In this document: piece by piece, positions 45,592-53,850 of the stretch | Numbering within the stretch: the stretch's first letter is position 1 | Layout: every line of letters begins with the position of its first letter | NCBI RefSeq assembly: GCF_046054155.1 | Contig: NZ_JBEQCT010000006.1 | Span: 1 to 64,000 of the forward strand | Length of the DNA: 64,000 nucleotides | DNA from: Celerinatantimonas yamalensis | Lineage (GTDB): Bacteria > Pseudomonadota > Gammaproteobacteria > Enterobacterales > Celerinatantimonadaceae | Reading direction: 5' to 3' | The notes under the pieces: generated by a model | The model's database searches: none | Seen by the model: the letters and a program-made list of their open reading frames with translations, nothing else | Told to the model about the DNA's origin: nothing | Translations under genes and position numbers: made by a program

Positions 45592-45784
45592 GCTCAAGAA
45601 TAACGCTGGATAGCGCGGTAGAAAATATCGCTTTGTTTAGGCGGTTCGTGATGAACATGCTCAAGCAGAGCGACTGTGGTGCACCAAGCCAGAAGAGTAA
45701 ACTCAAAAAAGCGGGTTGGAGCGATGACTATCGGGCACGGGTATTATTTGGGTTATAAATTGAACAAAGTATGCTCGCGCCCTG
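45592..45784 (+). mobile_element. ISAs1-family transposase tail with terminal inverted repeat
   Basis: Plus-strand translation gives SRITLDSAVENIALFRRFVM, then NMLKQSDC and KSKLKKAGWSDDYRARVLFGL before a stop at 45755. This is the characteristic C-terminus of ISAs1-family transposases (family pattern: SRIR..AENMA, LLK, KKAGWD). The element's end follows: on the minus strand CAGGGCGCGAGCAT begins exactly at 45784, matching ISAs1-type ends (CAGGG plus GCGC). The 5' part of the element is gone, probably with part of the MFS gene. Confidence 0.78.
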
Positions 45785-46102
45785 AAGTTTTCCTGCTATC
45801 TGAGGATGCTTTATACCCAATCGCTCACAAATACTTAAGCTATCAACGATAGGTAAAGGGTACTGCTCTTTAATATCAGTCGTTGGTTGGTATCGGTCAA
45901 AAACAAGAAAAGCGGAGAGTTCAAGACGGGAAAGCAAATGATGAAGGCGAGTTGAGTTTCTTCCTAAAATACGAAAACTCTCACCTTTACTGCTTATTTC
46001 GTGAACTTTGATGAAAGGCTCATACGAACGACTAGAGCCTAAACCTCTGGTTTTAAGTCGTTTTTCATCACTTTGATCTAGCGGTCTTTCTGAATCACGC
46101 AT
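45785..46102 (-). pseudogene. tnsA: Truncated Tn7-type transposase endonuclease TnsA
   Basis: The first 106 codons match Tn7 TnsA: GRNSTRLHHLLSRLELSAFL against Tn7 HKTGRVHHLLSDLELAVFL, then DIKEQYPL and ERLGIKHP against DIREQFPL and DSGIKHP. The catalytic glutamate (Tn7 E63) is kept as E61 in SRLELSAF. The catalytic D114 and K132 are lost because ISAs1-type DNA replaces everything after codon 106; the frame runs on to 45728 into IS sequence. It lies just downstream of glmS and points away from it, as in Tn7 inserted at attTn7. Confidence 0.85.
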
Positions 46103-46108
46103 AAATAA

Positions 46109-46140
46109 GCCTCCTGTCTAAATGGACATTAGCAGGAGGC
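46109..46140 (-). promoter_or_regulatory. Hairpin sequestering the tnsA ribosome-binding site
   Basis: GCCTCCTG (46109-46116) and CAGGAGGC (46133-46140) form a perfect 8-bp stem with CTAA/TTAG pairs beyond a one-base bulge. On the minus strand the 3' arm contains AGGAGG, the tnsA Shine-Dalgarno sequence seven bases before the ATG, and the 5' arm is its complement CCTCCT. Transcripts entering from glmS would contain both arms and fold, hiding the site. Confidence 0.72.
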
Positions 46141-46195
46141 ATAAAAACATCAAACTATTATATAATCACACACTTGTAGAAGCGGATCATTGCGG

Positions 46196-48028
46196 TTATT
46201 CCACTGTCACTGATTTGGCTAGGTTTCTGGGCTGATCAACGTCGGTGCCTTTGATAAGCGCGACATGATAAGCCAGTAGCTGAGTGGGTACGGTGTAGAT
46301 AATTGGGGCGATGATCTCATCCACATGAGGCAAATTAATCACCTTCATCGTAGCATCGCTTTGGAAATTAGCATCTTTGTCGGCAAACACATAGAGTAAA
46401 CCGCCGCGCGCGCGCACTTCTTCCACATTGGATTTGAGTTTCTCAAGCAATTCATTATTCGGCGCCACGACGATGATTGGCATTTCAGAGTCAATCAATG
46501 CAAGTGGGCCGTGTTTGAGCTCACCGGCGGCGTATGCTTCGGCGTGAATGTAGGAGATCTCTTTCATCTTCAGCGCGCCTTCTAGAGCAATCGGATACTG
46601 ACTGCCACGACCTAAAAACAGGCTATGCTGCTTATCGGCAAATTCTTCAGCGAGCTTCTCAATTTCGCTATCTAGCGTTAGAGTTTGTTCAATTTTTGCG
46701 GGTAGGCTTTGCAAGCTACTGACAATCTGTTGCTCTTGCTCAGTCGACATCCCTTTGTGACGACCAATACTCACCACCAGCATCAGCAACGCGGCCAGTT
46801 GTACGGTAAATGCTTTGGTCGATGCAACACCAATTTCAACGCCAGCACGCATCATATAGGCGAGATCTGACTCGCGTACTAATGAGGAACCATCCACATT
46901 ACAGATCGTGAGAGAGGCTTTATACCCCATCTCTTTAGCAAGACGCATCGCCGCCAATGTATCGGCGGTTTCACCACTTTGGGAAAGAGTGACTAATAAG
47001 CTGTTTTTAGGAACAAATGAGTGGCGATAACGAAACTCGGAGGCAATTTCAACATTACACGACACACCTGCGAGGGCTTCAAACCAATAGCGCGAAACCA
47101 TTCCTGAGTTATAGGAGGTACCACAGGCGATAATCTGCACATGCTCAATTTGTGGCAAAATATCGCGGGCCTGCGCGCCGAACACATCATCCAGCACACG
47201 GCCTGCCTTAATTCGTCCATCTAAGGTTTGCTGTAGAGCGGTAGGTTGTTCATAAATTTCTTTAGCCATAAAGTGCTTATACAGGCCTTTGTCGCCGCTA
47301 TCATTAGAAGCACTTGACTCAACCACGTCGCGTTCAACGAGTGTACCGTGACAGTCAAAAATCATCACGCTTTGGCGAGTGATATCAGCTACATCGCCCT
47401 CTTCAAGATAGGCGAAACGGCGAGTAACGGGCAACAACGCAATTGGGTCAGAAGCAACAAAGTTTTCGCCAATCCCAAAACCTATCACCAACGGGCTACC
47501 AGAGCGGGCTACGATAATGCGGCTGGGATCTCGCCTGTCCATGATGGCCATGCCATAGGCACCCTCTAATTGCAGGCTGGCTGCTTGTACCGCTTCACGC
47601 AGTGAGTGGTGAGTTTTAAGCAGTTCATAGATTAAATGACCAATCACCTCTGTATCCGTATCGGAGTCAAACTGATACCCTTTAGCTTGCAGCATTTTCC
47701 GTAGCGGCTGGTGGTTTTCAATGATGCCATTATGCACGACTGCTATGGTTTCACATGAAACATGTGGATGAGCATTGCGCTCGCTAGGCTCGCCATGAGT
47801 CGCCCAACGCGTATGCGCAATACCGGTACCGCCTGATAGTGGCTCTTGGGCAAGCGCATCTTTAAGCGCCTGTACTTTCCCTAAACGGCGCAGCCGCTTA
47901 AGTTCACCGGTTGACGTAATCGTAGCGACCCCTGCCGAGTCATAACCGCGATACTCCAAACGATGTAGCCCTTCAACCAAAATATCAGCCACATCTCGCT
48001 GCGCTACTGCGCCGACGATTCCACACAT
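46196..48028 (-). CDS. glmS: Glutamine:fructose-6-phosphate aminotransferase
   Basis: A 610-residue enzyme making glucosamine 6-phosphate. The N-terminal glutaminase begins MCGIVGAVAQRDV, with Cys2 as nucleophile after Met removal. Two SIS domains follow (CGTSYNSGMVSRYW; SQSGETADTL), ending with the conserved PRNLAKSVTVE, which also forms the TnsD target of attTn7. The ATG at 48028 follows GAGGAG by six bases; an extension to 48052 would destroy the N-terminal cysteine position. The leader after glmR is only 37 bp, too short for a glmS ribozyme. No terminator is seen after the stop; a Tn7-like end occupies that place. Confidence 0.97.
   Translation of the reverse strand: MCGIVGAVAQRDVADILVEGLHRLEYRGYDSAGVATITSTGELKRLRRLGKVQALKDALAQEPLSGGTGIAHTRWATHGEPSERNAHPHVSCETIAVVHNGIIENHQPLRKMLQAKGYQFDSDTDTEVIGHLIYELLKTHHSLREAVQAASLQLEGAYGMAIMDRRDPSRIIVARSGSPLVIGFGIGENFVASDPIALLPVTRRFAYLEEGDVADITRQSVMIFDCHGTLVERDVVESSASNDSGDKGLYKHFMAKEIYEQPTALQQTLDGRIKAGRVLDDVFGAQARDILPQIEHVQIIACGTSYNSGMVSRYWFEALAGVSCNVEIASEFRYRHSFVPKNSLLVTLSQSGETADTLAAMRLAKEMGYKASLTICNVDGSSLVRESDLAYMMRAGVEIGVASTKAFTVQLAALLMLVVSIGRHKGMSTEQEQQIVSSLQSLPAKIEQTLTLDSEIEKLAEEFADKQHSLFLGRGSQYPIALEGALKMKEISYIHAEAYAAGELKHGPLALIDSEMPIIVVAPNNELLEKLKSNVEEVRARGGLLYVFADKDANFQSDATMKVINLPHVDEIIAPIIYTVPTQLLAYHVALIKGTDVDQPRNLAKSVTVE
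47747..47762. promoter_or_regulatory. parS-like site within glmS
   Basis: GGTTTCACATGAAACA differs from the ParB site TGTTTCACGTGAAACA at two positions, one of them in the central CG. It lies about 11 kb from parAB and 15 kb from oriC, within the usual range of parS sites. The central mismatch lowers confidence. Confidence 0.35.
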
Positions 48029-48065
48029 ATCTATCTCCTCATATTTAATCAATTCGTTATAGTAT

Positions 48066-48836
48066 TTATAATTCGTTTGCTACGATAACCTGCACCCCAT
48101 GCGCTTCAATCGCTTGGCGGTCTGCATCTGCTATCTTATGATCGGTAACCAATATTCGGATCTGTTGCCAAGGCAATTCGACATTATGCATCTTACGACC
48201 AATTTTGTTGGATTCAGCCATCACCACCACGTCCCGAGAAACCTGTGCCATGACTTGGCTTAAGCCAAACAATTCATTAAAAGTGGTGGTTCCGCGCTCC
48301 ACATCTAAACCATCTGCGCCGATAAACAGTTGGTCAAAGTCATAGGATTTAAGGACCTCTTCGGCAACTTTGCCTTGAAAGGCCTCTGAGTGAGGATCCC
48401 ACGTTCCACCGGTCATCAATAAGACGGGTTCGTTTTCTAGCTCACGCAATGCACCCGCAATATTCAATGAGTTAGTCATCACTACTAACCCTTGCTTATC
48501 ACTCAGTTCAGGCAGTAAAGCAGCGGTAGTAGAGCCAGAATCGAGAATAATGCGATGGTGGTCTTTGATTAGTCGCGCAGCAGTTTTAGCAATCGACTTC
48601 TTTCGAATCGAAACTTCCGGCTCATTTGCATCCAATAATAACTCACTCGGCAGCGGAATCGCCCCGCCGTAACGGCGCAGTAATAAACCACTCTCTTCAA
48701 GTTCAGTCAGATCTTTGCGGATAGTTACTTCAGAGGTATTAAATTGTTGGGCCAATTGATCAACTTTAACTTCACCTTGACGATTAAGTTTCTCAATAAT
48801 GAGTCGACGACGCTGTTGGGTGTTTCGCTTTGCCAT
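48066..48836 (-). CDS. glmR: DeoR-family regulator GlmR
   Basis: 256 residues. The N-terminal DeoR HTH is RRRLIIEKLNRQGEVKVDQL, then FNTSEVTIRKDLTELEESGLL. The DeoRC sugar-phosphate-sensing domain has LDSGSTTAALLPEL, TNSLNIAGAL and FIGADGLD. It lies directly upstream of glmS on the same strand, the arrangement seen in Pseudomonas (glmU-glmR-glmS next to atp), so it probably controls glmS in response to an amino-sugar phosphate. Confidence 0.9.
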   Translation of the reverse strand: MAKRNTQQRRRLIIEKLNRQGEVKVDQLAQQFNTSEVTIRKDLTELEESGLLLRRYGGAIPLPSELLLDANEPEVSIRKKSIAKTAARLIKDHHRIILDSGSTTAALLPELSDKQGLVVMTNSLNIAGALRELENEPVLLMTGGTWDPHSEAFQGKVAEEVLKSYDFDQLFIGADGLDVERGTTTFNELFGLSQVMAQVSRDVVVMAESNKIGRKMHNVELPWQQIRILVTDHKIADADRQAIEAHGVQVIVANEL

Positions 48837-48952
48837 AAACCTGTAACTTTAAGTTTCAAACTGAAAGTTACTATAGACACATCGAAAGATAAGATCAACT
48901 TACTGAACTAAAAATTCAGCAAGTTGTGAGAAAAATACGAGCAGGATGTCGA

Positions 48953-49507
48953 CTAGAATCGAAAATCAGGGTTTACTTTGGCGGTGAGAATATGGTCTCG
49001 CCATTGGCCGTTAATAAATAGATAATCTTTAGCTAACCCTTCTTCTGTAAAACCAAGGTGTTTCAGGACTGCGCCGCTACGATGGTTCGTCGGTATGTAG
49101 TTTGCCATCAAACGGTGTAACTTAAGCTGCTTGAAAATCATAGGGATCGCAGCGCTTAAGATCTCGCGCATATACCCTTGCCCTTGCAGTGTTGCATCTA
49201 AGCCATAGCCTAGATGAGCCGCCTGAAAAATACCTCGCACAATATTTGAAACATTAACGGTTGCAATCACTTGTTGACCCGATCGATCCAGTGCCACCAA
49301 CGGCATACCAGCGCCCTGCTCATAAAGCATCAACATCCCTGCCACATTCTCACGGGTCTGTTTGAGAGAATAATAAGCTTCACTGCGAGGCGGCTCCCAT
49401 GGACCCAGATGATCACGATTGCGAAGTCGATAATCAGCCAACAGCGGCGCTAACCCAGGTTGCAGTAACACCACCTGCGCTCGCTCAGTCACAACATGAA
49501 TACTCAT
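48953..49507 (-). CDS. RimJ/RimL-type GNAT N-acetyltransferase
   Basis: 184 residues. The acetyl-CoA loop region reads YGLDATLQGQGYMREILSAA, and the segment RLMANYIPTNHRSGAVLKHLGFTEEG is typical of the RimJ/RimL group that acetylates protein N-termini or amino acids. The substrate is not predictable. The ATG at 49507 follows AAGGTG by six bases. It sits between glmU and glmR on the same strand. Confidence 0.88.
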   Translation of the reverse strand: MSIHVVTERAQVVLLQPGLAPLLADYRLRNRDHLGPWEPPRSEAYYSLKQTRENVAGMLMLYEQGAGMPLVALDRSGQQVIATVNVSNIVRGIFQAAHLGYGLDATLQGQGYMREILSAAIPMIFKQLKLHRLMANYIPTNHRSGAVLKHLGFTEEGLAKDYLFINGQWRDHILTAKVNPDFRF

Positions 49508-49537
49508 ACAAAACACCTTATCTATTGGGATGATCGA

Positions 49538-50902
49538 TTATGATTTTTTAACAGGGCGCTGCCAACCGCTCAGCGATGTTTGCCGTGTTCGAGAGATCGT
49601 CAATTGCTCGGCGGGGGCATCTTTACTAATTGTTGAACCAGCTCCGATAGTGGCATTTTTCCCCACCCGCACCGGCGCAATCAGCTGACTATCACTGCCG
49701 ATAAAGGCACCATCTTCGATAATCGTTTTGAATTTATTCACACCATCGTAATTGCAGGTAATAGTGCCAGCACCAATGTTGACGTTAGCCCCCACTGTTG
49801 CATCCCCCAAATAACTTAAGTGACCACACTTAGAACCTCGGCCCAATGTGGATTTTTTCATCTCAACAAAGTTACCAATATGCGCATCTTCAGCCAATTT
49901 TGCCCCTGGACGCATACGCGCAAATGGCCCAGCTGAACTTCCCGCTTCAAGCGTCGCGCCTTCGATCACTGTATTGGCTTTTACAATGCAATCATCGCCA
50001 ATCACGCAATCACTCAGTACGCAATTAGCGCCAATTTGTACGCGTTGACCCAGCTCAACGCGGCCACTGAAGACACAGTTGATATCAATGATGCAATCTT
50101 GGCCATGCTCGAGTGAGCCGCGCAAATCAAAGCGCTGAGGATCCATTAAGGTCACACCTGATTCCAATAATTTATGGGCCAACTTACGCTGATAGGCGCG
50201 TTCTAATTCGGCTTGCTGCACACGACTATTCACACCAGCAACTTCATCGGTTGATTGAGCCACCACGCTGGTCACGCTACGCCCTTCTTGAACCGCTATC
50301 GCAATCACATCGGTAACATAATATTCATGCTGCGCGTTGTCATTACTCAGCTGGCTTAAGAAGTATTTCCAATCTCGGCCACTGGCTACCATGATCCCGG
50401 TGTTTACTTCGTCAATGGCTCGCTCAGCCTCACTGGCATCTTTGTGTTCGACTATGGCGCATATCTGACCTTGCTCATCTCTAACAATACGACCATAGCC
50501 ACTTGGATCGCTTTGTACCACTGTTAATAGCGCAATGCCATCGCTAGGTTTAGTGGCAATGAGTTTTTCAAGCGTAGCCACTTCCACCAACGGTGTGTCA
50601 CCATAGAGCATCAGCACCACATCATCGTCGGTAAATTGCGGGGCAGCTTGTAACATCGCATGGCCAGTTCCAAGCTGTTCACTTTGTTCCACCCAGTTTA
50701 GATCATCGCCGCAAAGAACCGTTTTTAATTGCTCGCCACCATACCCATAAACTAAGTGGATTGAACTCGCGCCTAGCGCACGCGCACTATCTATCACATG
50801 CTGCACCATCGCTTTGCCAGCGATAGGATGGAGTACTTTGGGTAAACGAGAATGCATCCGGGTACCTTTGCCGGCTGCGAGGATAACCACACTTAAGCTC
50901 AT
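49538..50902 (-). CDS. glmU: Bifunctional GlmU (glucosamine-1-P acetyltransferase / GlcNAc-1-P uridyltransferase)
   Basis: 454 residues, like E. coli GlmU (456). The N-terminal nucleotidyltransferase begins SVVILAAGKGTRMHSRLPKV. The C-terminal left-handed beta-helix has repeated hexapeptides (IGANCVLSDCVIGDDCIV) and the acetyltransferase blocks GNFVEMKKSTLG and GHLSYLGDA. The product UDP-GlcNAc feeds peptidoglycan and LPS. The ATG at 50902 gives the family N-terminus. Together with glmS it covers most of the amino-sugar pathway; glmM is not here. Confidence 0.97.
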   Translation of the reverse strand: MSLSVVILAAGKGTRMHSRLPKVLHPIAGKAMVQHVIDSARALGASSIHLVYGYGGEQLKTVLCGDDLNWVEQSEQLGTGHAMLQAAPQFTDDDVVLMLYGDTPLVEVATLEKLIATKPSDGIALLTVVQSDPSGYGRIVRDEQGQICAIVEHKDASEAERAIDEVNTGIMVASGRDWKYFLSQLSNDNAQHEYYVTDVIAIAVQEGRSVTSVVAQSTDEVAGVNSRVQQAELERAYQRKLAHKLLESGVTLMDPQRFDLRGSLEHGQDCIIDINCVFSGRVELGQRVQIGANCVLSDCVIGDDCIVKANTVIEGATLEAGSSAGPFARMRPGAKLAEDAHIGNFVEMKKSTLGRGSKCGHLSYLGDATVGANVNIGAGTITCNYDGVNKFKTIIEDGAFIGSDSQLIAPVRVGKNATIGAGSTISKDAPAEQLTISRTRQTSLSGWQRPVKKS

Positions 50903-51040
50903 GGAAAACTCCAAAGATTATTCAAATCGATAAACCAACTGATTATAACAACTTATCAATTAATCCAAACCACGGTTTCTTATCAACAGCTAGATTAATC
51001 TGCACTGAGGGACATCTTAAAAAGCATGATGATAAAACGA

Positions 51041-51071
51041 AAAAAGGTAACCGTTGCGGGTTACCTTTTTA
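51041..51071 (-). terminator. Terminator of the atp operon
   Basis: AAAAAGGTAACC and GGTTACCTTTTT form a long stem with a short GTTGCG loop, flanked by A and T runs. It lies 30 bp past the atpC stop and can act in both directions. Confidence 0.9.
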
Positions 51072-51100
51072 TTCGTTGTATTAAGCTTCAGTAAGAAGGA

Positions 51101-51520
51101 TTAGCGATTTTTTACCAAATCAAGTACACGTAACTGCGCGAGAGCTTTCATCAACTCGCCTTGTGCCTGCACATAATCAATATCATTATGCGGGTTATTA
51201 ATTCGCTCTTCCGCTGATTGTTTTGCTTTTTCAGCTTTACTGCGATCCAAGTCTTGACTACGAATCGCTGTATCGGCCAGCACCGTCACTAAATTTGGCT
51301 GCACTTCTAAGATCCCACCGGATAAGTAGATCACTTCAGGTGTGCCATGTTGTTTGACGATACGTACCATACCGGGCTTAATCGGAGTCAGCAATGGAGC
51401 ATGGCCATAACGAATGCCCAGTTCCCCTTCCTGACCGGTCACCTGAATACTTTCAACCAACCCTGAGAACATTTTGTCCTCGGCGCTAACCACATCCAGA
51501 TGGACTGTCATTGCTGCCAT
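51101..51520 (-). CDS. atpC: F1Fo ATP synthase subunit epsilon
   Basis: 139 residues, equal to E. coli AtpC. The beta-sandwich begins MTVHLDVVSAEDKMFSGLVE, with GELGIRYGHAPLLTPIKPGM. The C-terminal helical hairpin ends AQLRVLDL. GGAGG precedes the ATG. Last gene of atpIBEFHAGDC. Confidence 0.97.
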   Translation of the reverse strand: MAAMTVHLDVVSAEDKMFSGLVESIQVTGQEGELGIRYGHAPLLTPIKPGMVRIVKQHGTPEVIYLSGGILEVQPNLVTVLADTAIRSQDLDRSKAEKAKQSAEERINNPHNDIDYVQAQGELMKALAQLRVLDLVKNR

Positions 51521-51551
51521 GATAGCCTCCTCTATCCCCTAAGCGGAGAGA

Positions 51552-52928
51552 TTAGATTTTTTTAGCGTTCTCAACTGCGTCTTCGATAGCACCACAGTAC
51601 AGGAAGGCCTGTTCTGGAAGATCATCGTAGTCACCGTTTAAGATGCCTTTAAATCCACGAATCGTATCTTTAAGAGAGACATAGATCCCTGGATCACCAG
51701 TAAAGACTTCTGCAACGTGATAAGGCTGGGTCAGGAAACGTTCAATTTTACGAGCACGCGCCACGGCCAACTTATCATCTTCAGACAGCTCATCCATCCC
51801 TAAGATAGCGATGATATCTTTAAGATCTTTATAACGCTGTAACATCGACTGCACACCGCGAGCAACATCATAGTGCTCTTGGCCAATAACCAATGGGTCC
51901 AATTGACGACTGGTTGAATCCAGTGGGTCAACGGCTGGATACAAGCCAAGGGAAGCAATATTACGTGACAATACGACCGTTGCATCTAAGTGGGCAAAGG
52001 TTGTTGCTGGCGATGGGTCAGTTAAGTCATCCGCAGGCACATAAACCGCTTGAATCGATGTGATCGAACCCGTTTTAGTCGATGTAATACGCTCTTGTAG
52101 AACGCCCATCTCTTCAGCCAATGTTGGCTGATAACCTACCGCTGATGGCATCCGCCCCAACAGTGCTGATACTTCAGTCCCAGCTAAGGTATAGCGATAG
52201 ATGTTATCGATAAATAACAACACATCACGACCATCATCACGGAATTTTTCCGCCATGGTCAAACCAGTCAGTGCAACGCGCAAGCGGTTTCCTGGTGGCT
52301 CATTCATCTGACCGTATACCATCGCAACTTTATCGATAACGCCAGATTCTTTCATTTCGTAGTAGAAGTCGTTCCCTTCACGGGTCCGTTCACCTACCCC
52401 TGCAAATACGGATAAACCTGAGTGAGCAGTTGCAATGTTGTTGATAAGTTCCATCATGTTGACGGTTTTACCGACACCCGCACCACCGAACAAGCCAATT
52501 TTACCACCTTTGGCAAATGGGCAAATCAGGTCGATCACTTTTACGCCAGTTTCAAGCAGTTCAATCGAACTAGACTGCTCTTCATAGGTTGGTGCGGCGC
52601 GGTGGATCACATATTTTTCTTCAGCTTCGACTTCGCCAAAACCATCCACAGATTCACCCAAGACGTTCATAATCCGTCCTAGAGTGCCTTCACCAACCGG
52701 TACTTTAATTGCCTCGCCAGTATTGCTCACTTCCATACCACGTACTAGGCCATCTGATGTGCCCATAGCGATACAACGCACAACACCACCGCCAATTTGC
52801 TGCTGAACTTCCAGTACCAGATCGGCACTTTCGACTTTCAACGCATGGTAGACGTGAGGCACACTGTCCAGTGGAAACTCAACGTCCACAACAGCGCCAA
52901 TAATCTGGACGATGTTACCGTTACTCAT
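51552..52928 (-). CDS. atpD: F1Fo ATP synthase subunit beta
   Basis: The 458-residue catalytic subunit. The P-loop is GLFGGAGVGKTVNMMELI, with VFAGVGERTREGND carrying the catalytic glutamate and DVLLFIDNIYRYT the Walker B region. Here ALLGRMPSAVGYQPTLAEEMG is standard. Size matches E. coli (460). Confidence 0.98.
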   Translation of the reverse strand: MSNGNIVQIIGAVVDVEFPLDSVPHVYHALKVESADLVLEVQQQIGGGVVRCIAMGTSDGLVRGMEVSNTGEAIKVPVGEGTLGRIMNVLGESVDGFGEVEAEEKYVIHRAAPTYEEQSSSIELLETGVKVIDLICPFAKGGKIGLFGGAGVGKTVNMMELINNIATAHSGLSVFAGVGERTREGNDFYYEMKESGVIDKVAMVYGQMNEPPGNRLRVALTGLTMAEKFRDDGRDVLLFIDNIYRYTLAGTEVSALLGRMPSAVGYQPTLAEEMGVLQERITSTKTGSITSIQAVYVPADDLTDPSPATTFAHLDATVVLSRNIASLGLYPAVDPLDSTSRQLDPLVIGQEHYDVARGVQSMLQRYKDLKDIIAILGMDELSEDDKLAVARARKIERFLTQPYHVAEVFTGDPGIYVSLKDTIRGFKGILNGDYDDLPEQAFLYCGAIEDAVENAKKI

Positions 52929-52963
52929 GTTGATTCCTCTAAATTCTTTTAGCTTAGCTGCCC

Positions 52964-53827
52964 TTATACCGCTGCAGCCCCTGAAACAATTTCTGTCAGT
53001 TCTTGGGTAATGGCGGCCTGACGTTCTTTGTTGTAGACCAATTGCAGAGTGTCTATCAGACTGCTGGCATTATCGGTTGCAGCTTTCATTGAAATCATGC
53101 GAGCTGCTTGTTCACATGCCAAGTTCTCCACAGACGCCTGATAGACCTGAGACTCAACATAACGAGACATTAAAGTCGTCAGAATATCCCGCGCATCAGG
53201 TTCATAAATATAATCCCAATTACGCGATGCTATTTCAGGGTCATCTGCTTTAGGCAGTGGCAAAATTTGATCAATCTTCGGTTGCTGAACCATGGTATTG
53301 ATAAACTGGTTATACACTAGATACAGACGATCAAGTTTACCTTCATCGTAAGCGTCTAACATCACACGCACCGTCCCAACCAACTCATCAAGCGCAGGTT
53401 TATCACCTAGCCCAGAGTTTTGGGCAACCACATTCCCGCCATGAACGTTAAAAAAAGCAGTCGCTTTTGAACCTAACAGTGCTAAATCAACCTCAGCACC
53501 TTTGTCGCGCCACTCTTTCATATCTGAAAGTGCTTTTTTAAACAAGTTCACGTTCAAGCCACCGCACAACCCACGGTCACTGGAAACAATGATATAACCG
53601 ACGCGCTTAGCTGGCCGTTCAATCGTATAAGGATGTTTATACTCGAGCTTACCCAGTGCGATATGACCGATCATTTTGCGCATAGTATTAGCGTATGGAC
53701 GACTAGATTCCATACGCCCTTGAGAGCGACGCATCTTACTGGCGGCAACCATTTGCATCGCTTTGGTAATTTTCTGTGTGTTTTTTACACTACTGATTTT
53801 ACCTTTAATCTCTTTTCCGCCAGCCAT
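52964..53827 (-). CDS. atpG: F1Fo ATP synthase subunit gamma
   Basis: 287 residues, the rotor shaft. It begins KEIKGKISSVKNTQKITKAM and contains SSDRGLCGGLNVNLFK. The C-terminal helix ends RQAAITQELTEIVSGAAAV. Confidence 0.97.
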   Translation of the reverse strand: MAGGKEIKGKISSVKNTQKITKAMQMVAASKMRRSQGRMESSRPYANTMRKMIGHIALGKLEYKHPYTIERPAKRVGYIIVSSDRGLCGGLNVNLFKKALSDMKEWRDKGAEVDLALLGSKATAFFNVHGGNVVAQNSGLGDKPALDELVGTVRVMLDAYDEGKLDRLYLVYNQFINTMVQQPKIDQILPLPKADDPEIASRNWDYIYEPDARDILTTLMSRYVESQVYQASVENLACEQAARMISMKAATDNASSLIDTLQLVYNKERQAAITQELTEIVSGAAAV

Positions 53828-53850
53828 ACAGTTATGCTCCTATCGATGGA

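Larger units (their letters stand above)
45785..46170 (-). mobile_element. Fossil right end of a Tn7-like transposon at attTn7
   Basis: Counting from the glmS stop, the trinucleotide TGT that would begin a Tn7-type end appears at 46170, after 25 bp, the canonical Tn7 insertion distance. Inside it ATATAATAGTTTGATGT resembles a TnsB-binding repeat, and tnsA starts 68 bp further in. The proposed 5-bp target duplication is AAGTG on the minus strand. The opposite end was not located, so the extent of the original element is unknown. Confidence 0.68.

Noticed and set aside
48029..48065. Possible glmS ribozyme or riboswitch in the glmS leader
   Set aside because: Only 37 bp separate glmR and glmS, too short for the ribozyme, which is also atypical for gammaproteobacteria.
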